From Fimbriimonadaceae bacterium (lineage in GTDB: Bacteria; Armatimonadota; Fimbriimonadia; Fimbriimonadales; Fimbriimonadaceae), in assembly GCA_014380605.1 (NCBI GenBank), contig JACMJO010000436.1, positions 1-7,559 on the forward strand: 7,559 nucleotides of DNA, given 5' to 3'. Of the stretch, positions 5,644-7,559 are shown one piece after another. A program made the translations under genes and the position numbers. Under the pieces are notes generated by a model, which made no database searches, was not told where the DNA came from, and saw only the letters and a program-made list of their open reading frames with translations. How positions within the stretch are numbered: position 1 is the first letter of the stretch; each line of letters begins with the position of its first letter.

Positions 5644-6384
5644 GTGGGCATGGTGGTGATCGGCGCGATTGCCGCTGGCATCAACGCCGTCGCGGGCGGT
5701 GGATCGCTTCTTTCATTTCCCTTTTTGACCTTGGGCGTTCAGATTCCCAGTCTCCAGGCAAACGCCACGAACTCGGCGTCGTTGTGGCCGGGTTCCCTTG
5801 CCGGAGCGTTCGGATTCCGCGAACAGCTTCATAAGACTAAGCGCTACTTTGGCGTCCTCGCGATTCCAACGCTCGTCGGCTCGGCCCTTGGGGCATGGCT
5901 TCTGACCATCTCATCCCAGCGACTATTTGATCGGGCGATCCCATTTCTGATCCTAATGGCGGCTATTTTGTTGGTGGTCCAGCCAAAGATCAAAGCGCGG
6001 GCCAAGAAAATGGACCGACATACTCCTTTGTGGGTTGGCATTCTCATTCAGTTCCTGGTCGCCACCTATGGAGGCTACTTTGGAGCCGGAATGGGACTCA
6101 TGATGTTGGGCTCCTTTGCCCTGTACATGGAGGGCAACATCCACGAGTTGAACGCAGTCAAGAACTGGCTCGGCCTCATTGTCAACTTGGTGGCTTCTAT
6201 CTTCCTGGCCCTGAAGGGCCTGGTTCTCTGGGGGCCATTTGTGGCTTTGACTGCGGGCTCGCTTCTGGGTGGATTCTATGCCGCAAAATACTCGCAAAGA
6301 TTCGACTCGGAAAAGCTGCGCGTCGTCATCGCCACCTACGGTCTTGCCATGACGGCCTACTTTTTTTGGAGAGCGTTCGCGTAG
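5644..6384 (+). CDS. TauE/SafE-family membrane permease
   Basis: This is an inner-membrane transporter of the TauE/SafE (sulfite exporter) family, whose members move sulfite, sulfoacetate or related small organic anions; the substrate here cannot be told. The 246-residue protein is hydrophobic throughout, with roughly seven or eight membrane segments in two similar halves. Each half carries the family's glycine-rich loop: NAVAGGGSLLSFPFL (about 15-29) and YGGYFGAGMG (142-151). NATNSASLWPGSLAG after the first loop is also typical. A basic linker (KIKARAKKMDR) separates the halves. The GTG at 5644 has no ribosome binding site. A CTG at 5620, overlapping the ribH stop, is preceded by GGAG at 5-base spacing and would add LNHEPIWY, giving a more normal first membrane segment. 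Translational coupling to ribH is plausible either way. Confidence 0.9.
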   Translation: MGMVVIGAIAAGINAVAGGGSLLSFPFLTLGVQIPSLQANATNSASLWPGSLAGAFGFREQLHKTKRYFGVLAIPTLVGSALGAWLLTISSQRLFDRAIPFLILMAAILLVVQPKIKARAKKMDRHTPLWVGILIQFLVATYGGYFGAGMGLMMLGSFALYMEGNIHELNAVKNWLGLIVNLVASIFLALKGLVLWGPFVALTAGSLLGGFYAAKYSQRFDSEKLRVVIATYGLAMTAYFFWRAFA

Positions 6385-6424
6385 GGGTATAGGTATCGAG
6401 AACCGCCCAAACCGCGTTTCCGGC

Positions 6425-6430
6425 TACAAT
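6425..6430 (+). promoter_or_regulatory. Probable -10 box of the infA promoter
   Basis: TACAAT lies 17 bases before the infA ATG and leaves room for a short leader carrying the ribosome binding site AGGAA (6439-6443). At 17-bp spacing the -35 position is GC-rich and unlike TTGACA. The gap 6385-6447 after the permease contains nothing else recognisable. Confidence 0.5.
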
Positions 6431-6447
6431 AGGGATTCAGGAAATTT

Positions 6448-6705
6448 ATGGGTAGACGAAGACCGCAATACAAACCGCAGGACGATAAAGAGAAGGGCAT
6501 CGAGCTCGAAGGCACCGTTTTGGAGAACCTTCCCAACGCTCGGTTCCGAGTCAAACTCGAGGAGGGCGATGGCATGGAACTATTGGCCCACGTCAGCGGC
6601 AAGATGCGCATGAACTACATCCGAATCCTTCCTGGCGACCGCGTCCGCGTCGAGGTATCCCCCTATGACCTCACGCGTGGACGAATCGTTTACCGATACA
6701 AGTAA
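6448..6705 (+). CDS. infA: Translation initiation factor IF-1
   Basis: IF-1 binds the 30S A site during initiation and works with IF-2 and IF-3. The protein is a single S1-like OB-fold: IELEGTVLENLPNARFRV (18-35), then HVSGKMRMNYIRILPGDRVRVE and SPYDLTRGRIVYRYK at the C-terminus, all near-invariant in the family. At 85 residues it is longer than the usual 72. The difference is an 11-residue basic/polar N-terminal tail (MGRRRPQYKPQ...) and two extra residues in the EEGDGME loop between strands. The ATG at 6448 is supported by AGGAA 4 bases upstream; starting further in would need a non-ATG codon. It precedes rpmJ-rpsM-rpsK, the usual infA context, but a 233-base gap with its own promoter separates them. 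Confidence 0.97.
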   Translation: MGRRRPQYKPQDDKEKGIELEGTVLENLPNARFRVKLEEGDGMELLAHVSGKMRMNYIRILPGDRVRVEVSPYDLTRGRIVYRYK

Positions 6706-6791
6706 CCCAAGCGTATCGGTCTGGTCTGACGGATTCGACGGATTGTTGGAATCCAAGATCAAGGGCCTAGCGAAACCAACAAATCGGTAGG
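6706..6791. other. infA-rpmJ gap, proximal part with short direct repeats
   Basis: No gene is visible. GACGGATT occurs twice in tandem (6728-6735 and 6737-6744). Either copy can pair with the downstream AATCC (6750-6754), giving alternative small stems (for example GGATTC 6731-6736 with GAATCC 6749-6754). There is no T-run, so no canonical terminator for infA. Transcription from infA could run into rpmJ. Confidence 0.4.
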
Positions 6792-6797
6792 TATAAT
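6792..6797 (+). promoter_or_regulatory. Consensus -10 box (TATAAT) of an rpmJ operon promoter
   Basis: A perfect TATAAT follows GGTAG. The expected start of transcription is about 6804, giving a leader of roughly 135 bases before the rpmJ ATG. The -35 position (around 6769-6774, AGCGAA) is poor. This is the best -10 match in the window, as expected for a highly expressed ribosomal protein promoter. The promoter role is inferred. Confidence 0.6.
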
Positions 6798-6803
6798 CCC
6801 TGC

Positions 6804-6938
6804 TTGCGTCAGCCGCCTGAACGCGTGGACCTGCCTTTGGCATGCCTACCCATCATTCAGACGGACCTGAATCTCGAAAGGATTCATGACTCATGCCGAT
6901 ACCCCCAACACGGGGCGTGTTGGGGGATCAGTTTAGAA
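6804..6938 (+). promoter_or_regulatory. Structured 5' leader of rpmJ-rpsM-rpsK
   Basis: This non-coding leader of about 135 bases has several potential stems. Stem A pairs ATTCAG (6855-6860) with CTGAAT (6867-6872). Stem B pairs TGAATC (6868-6873) with GATTCA (6881-6886) around a C-GAAA-G tetraloop. A and B share 6868-6872 and so exclude each other. Stem C is the strong hairpin at 6898-6929. Mutually exclusive stems ahead of a ribosomal protein start are typical of autoregulatory leaders; alpha-operon control by S4 in E. coli is the known analogue. The pairing is visible in the sequence; a ligand and regulatory function are inferred. Confidence 0.45.
6898..6929 (+). promoter_or_regulatory. 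Strong GC-rich hairpin just upstream of the rpmJ start
   Basis: Bases 6902-6912 (CCCCCAACACG) are perfectly complementary to 6916-6926 (CGTGTTGGGGG) around a GGG loop, an 11-bp stem. GAT (6898-6900) and ATC (6927-6929) extend it by 3 bp past a bulged A. Only nine bases (agtttagaa), with no Shine-Dalgarno, separate it from the rpmJ ATG. There is no U-tract, so it is not an ordinary terminator. It is more likely a translational or protein-binding element. Confidence 0.75.
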
Positions 6939-7052
6939 ATGAAAGTCAGAGCCAGTGTCAAGAAAATTTGCGACAAGTGCAAGATCATCAAGCGCGAAGG
7001 CGTCGTGCGGGTGATTTGCGAGAACAAGAAGCACAAGCAACGACAGGGCTAA
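6939..7052 (+). CDS. rpmJ: 50S ribosomal protein L36 (zinc-binding type)
   Basis: L36 is the smallest large-subunit protein and stabilises 23S rRNA folding. This 37-residue protein, MKVRASVKKICDKC..., has the standard length and the zinc ribbon ligands Cys11, Cys14, Cys27 and His32, so it is the C+ (zinc-containing) paralogue rather than the zinc-free form some bacteria switch to. The ATG at 6939 gives the exact family length. The open frame continues upstream to a TTG at 6804, but that extension (RQPPERVDLP...) is not L36-like and overlaps the structured leader. There is no Shine-Dalgarno immediately upstream. rpsM follows after 25 bases, the conserved order. Confidence 0.97.
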   Translation: MKVRASVKKICDKCKIIKREGVVRVICENKKHKQRQG

Positions 7053-7077
7053 GGCTGACGGAGAAAGAACGAATTAG

Positions 7078-7455
7078 ATGGCACGTATCGCAGGTATCGA
7101 CCTTCCCCGACACAAGACGGCAACGTATGCGCTGCCCTTGATCTACGGCATTGGCAAGCACAATGTCGACGAACTGCTTGAGAAAGCCGGCGTCGATCCT
7201 CGAAAGAAGATACGCGACCTCAGCGAAACTGAGATCGCCCATCTTCGCGAAGTCCTTGATCGAGATTTCCAGGTTGAAGGAGACCTTCGTCGAGAAGTCA
7301 ACGGCAATATCCGCCGACTGATCGAAATCGGCTCCTACCGAGGACTACGCCATCGACGCGGCCTCCCAACCCGGGGCCAGCGAACGAGAAGCAACGCTCG
7401 CCAGCGCAAGGGTCCGGCGAAGACAGTGGCCGGCAAGAAGAAGGCGAAGAAGTAA
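7078..7455 (+). CDS. rpsM: 30S ribosomal protein S13
   Basis: S13 sits in the 30S head, contacts the P-site tRNA with its C-terminal tail, and bridges to the 50S subunit. The 125-residue protein has the normal length. It opens MARIAGIDLPRHK, has the helix-two-turns-helix region YGIGKHNVDELLEKAGVD (about 23-40) and the rRNA-binding segment SYRGLRHRRGLPTRGQRTRSNARQRKG, and ends in the Lys-rich tail that reaches the P site. The ATG at 7078 matches the family start. The nearest ribosome binding site is GGAG at 7060-7063, 14 bases upstream, which is unusually distant. The gene lies between rpmJ and rpsK, the standard alpha-operon arrangement; rpsD, rpoA and rplQ would be expected beyond the window. 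Confidence 0.98.
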   Translation: MARIAGIDLPRHKTATYALPLIYGIGKHNVDELLEKAGVDPRKKIRDLSETEIAHLREVLDRDFQVEGDLRREVNGNIRRLIEIGSYRGLRHRRGLPTRGQRTRSNARQRKGPAKTVAGKKKAKK

Positions 7456-7461
7456 GACTTA

Positions 7462-7500
7462 GGTTAGCGGTTAGCGGTTCGTAGCCGCGAGCCGCGAGCC
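7462..7500 (+). repeat. Heptad repeats forming an 18-position hairpin between rpsM and rpsK
   Basis: Heptads with a GGTTAGC core (7462-7479) are followed by heptads of AGCCGCG (7483-7500). The two blocks pair around a CGT loop (7480-7482). Of 18 stacked positions 16 pair, counting G-U, with A-G mismatches recurring every seventh position (7473/7489 and 7466/7496). The wobble pairs are G-U only in plus-strand RNA (A-C in minus-strand RNA), so the structure is specific to the operon transcript. No T-run follows, so it is probably not an intrinsic terminator. Confidence 0.75.
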
Positions 7501-7516
7501 GCAAACCAAGAAAACC

Positions 7517-7559
7517 ATGGCAAGAAAAGCAGTACAGAAGGGCAAGGCGAAAGAGAAGA
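7517..7559 (+). CDS. rpsK: 30S ribosomal protein S11, first 14 codons (runs off the window)
   Basis: The visible residues MARKAVQKGKAKEK are the Lys/Arg-rich N-terminal tail of S11, a 30S platform protein that helps shape the mRNA exit region with S7 and S18. Identification rests on this tail plus the conserved order rpmJ-rpsM-rpsK; the diagnostic core of S11 lies beyond the window. The 61-base gap after rpsM is longer than usual and is filled by the heptad hairpin. The ATG is preceded by ccaagaaaacc, without a clear Shine-Dalgarno. Confidence 0.88.
   Translation, partial: MARKAVQKGKAKEK

Noticed and set aside
6804..6938. N-terminal extension of rpmJ starting at a TTG
   Set aside because: It would give an 82-residue L36, whereas the 37 residues from 6939 are exactly the family length. 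The extension overlaps the structured leader and does not look like conserved protein.
6898..6938. Intrinsic terminator upstream of rpmJ
   Set aside because: The stem is strong, but neither strand has a U-tract after it, and terminating nine bases before an essential ribosomal gene would need an antitermination partner for which I have only weak evidence.

Overview
This is a moderately GC-rich bacterial chromosomal window made up mostly of conserved housekeeping genes. The gene set (E. coli-type phosphomannomutase, endonuclease IV, type II-like thymidylate kinase, lumazine synthase, and an infA-rpmJ-rpsM-rpsK ribosomal block) is plainly bacterial. Several features hint at a less-studied phylum, and Armatimonadota is my low-confidence guess: TANNNT-like hexamers sit just upstream of start codons that lack a Shine-Dalgarno, a LolA-like/thioredoxin-like fusion protein is present, and intergenic DNA carries heptameric tandem repeats. 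The sequence alone does not settle the phylum.

Layout. Positions 1-568 (minus) hold the N-terminal half of a phosphomannomutase, divergent from nfo (endonuclease IV, 670-1518, plus). A 149-base gap then carries 7-bp and 9-bp tandem repeats. Next come a saccharopine/lysine-6-dehydrogenase-family oxidoreductase (1668-2834) and tmk (2847-3470), which runs tail to tail into an orphan cheW (3476-3922, minus). A divergent spacer leads into a likely exported protein (4070-5146) that joins a LolA-like domain to a cysteine-free thioredoxin-like domain. It is followed by ribH (5162-5623) and a TauE/SafE permease (5644-6384, or possibly from a CTG at 5620). The last part is translational machinery: infA (6448-6705), a 233-base structured leader with its own TATAAT box, rpmJ (6939-7052), rpsM (7078-7455), a repeat-built hairpin, and the first codons of rpsK (7517 to the window end).

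How the genes work together. Only infA-rpmJ-rpsM-rpsK is a clear functional unit; it is the head of the alpha-type ribosomal operon seen in many bacteria. The other genes serve separate jobs: sugar-phosphate activation, abasic-site repair, lysine-type amino acid oxidation, dTDP synthesis, chemosensory coupling, and riboflavin synthesis. They look co-located rather than co-functional.

I found no defence system, mobile element, CRISPR array, tRNA or rRNA gene. The most unusual signals are the rpmJ leader (competing stems plus a perfect 11-bp hairpin), the heptad hairpin between rpsM and rpsK, the cysteine-less thioredoxin-like fusion, and the apparent leaderless-type promoter spacing at four genes.
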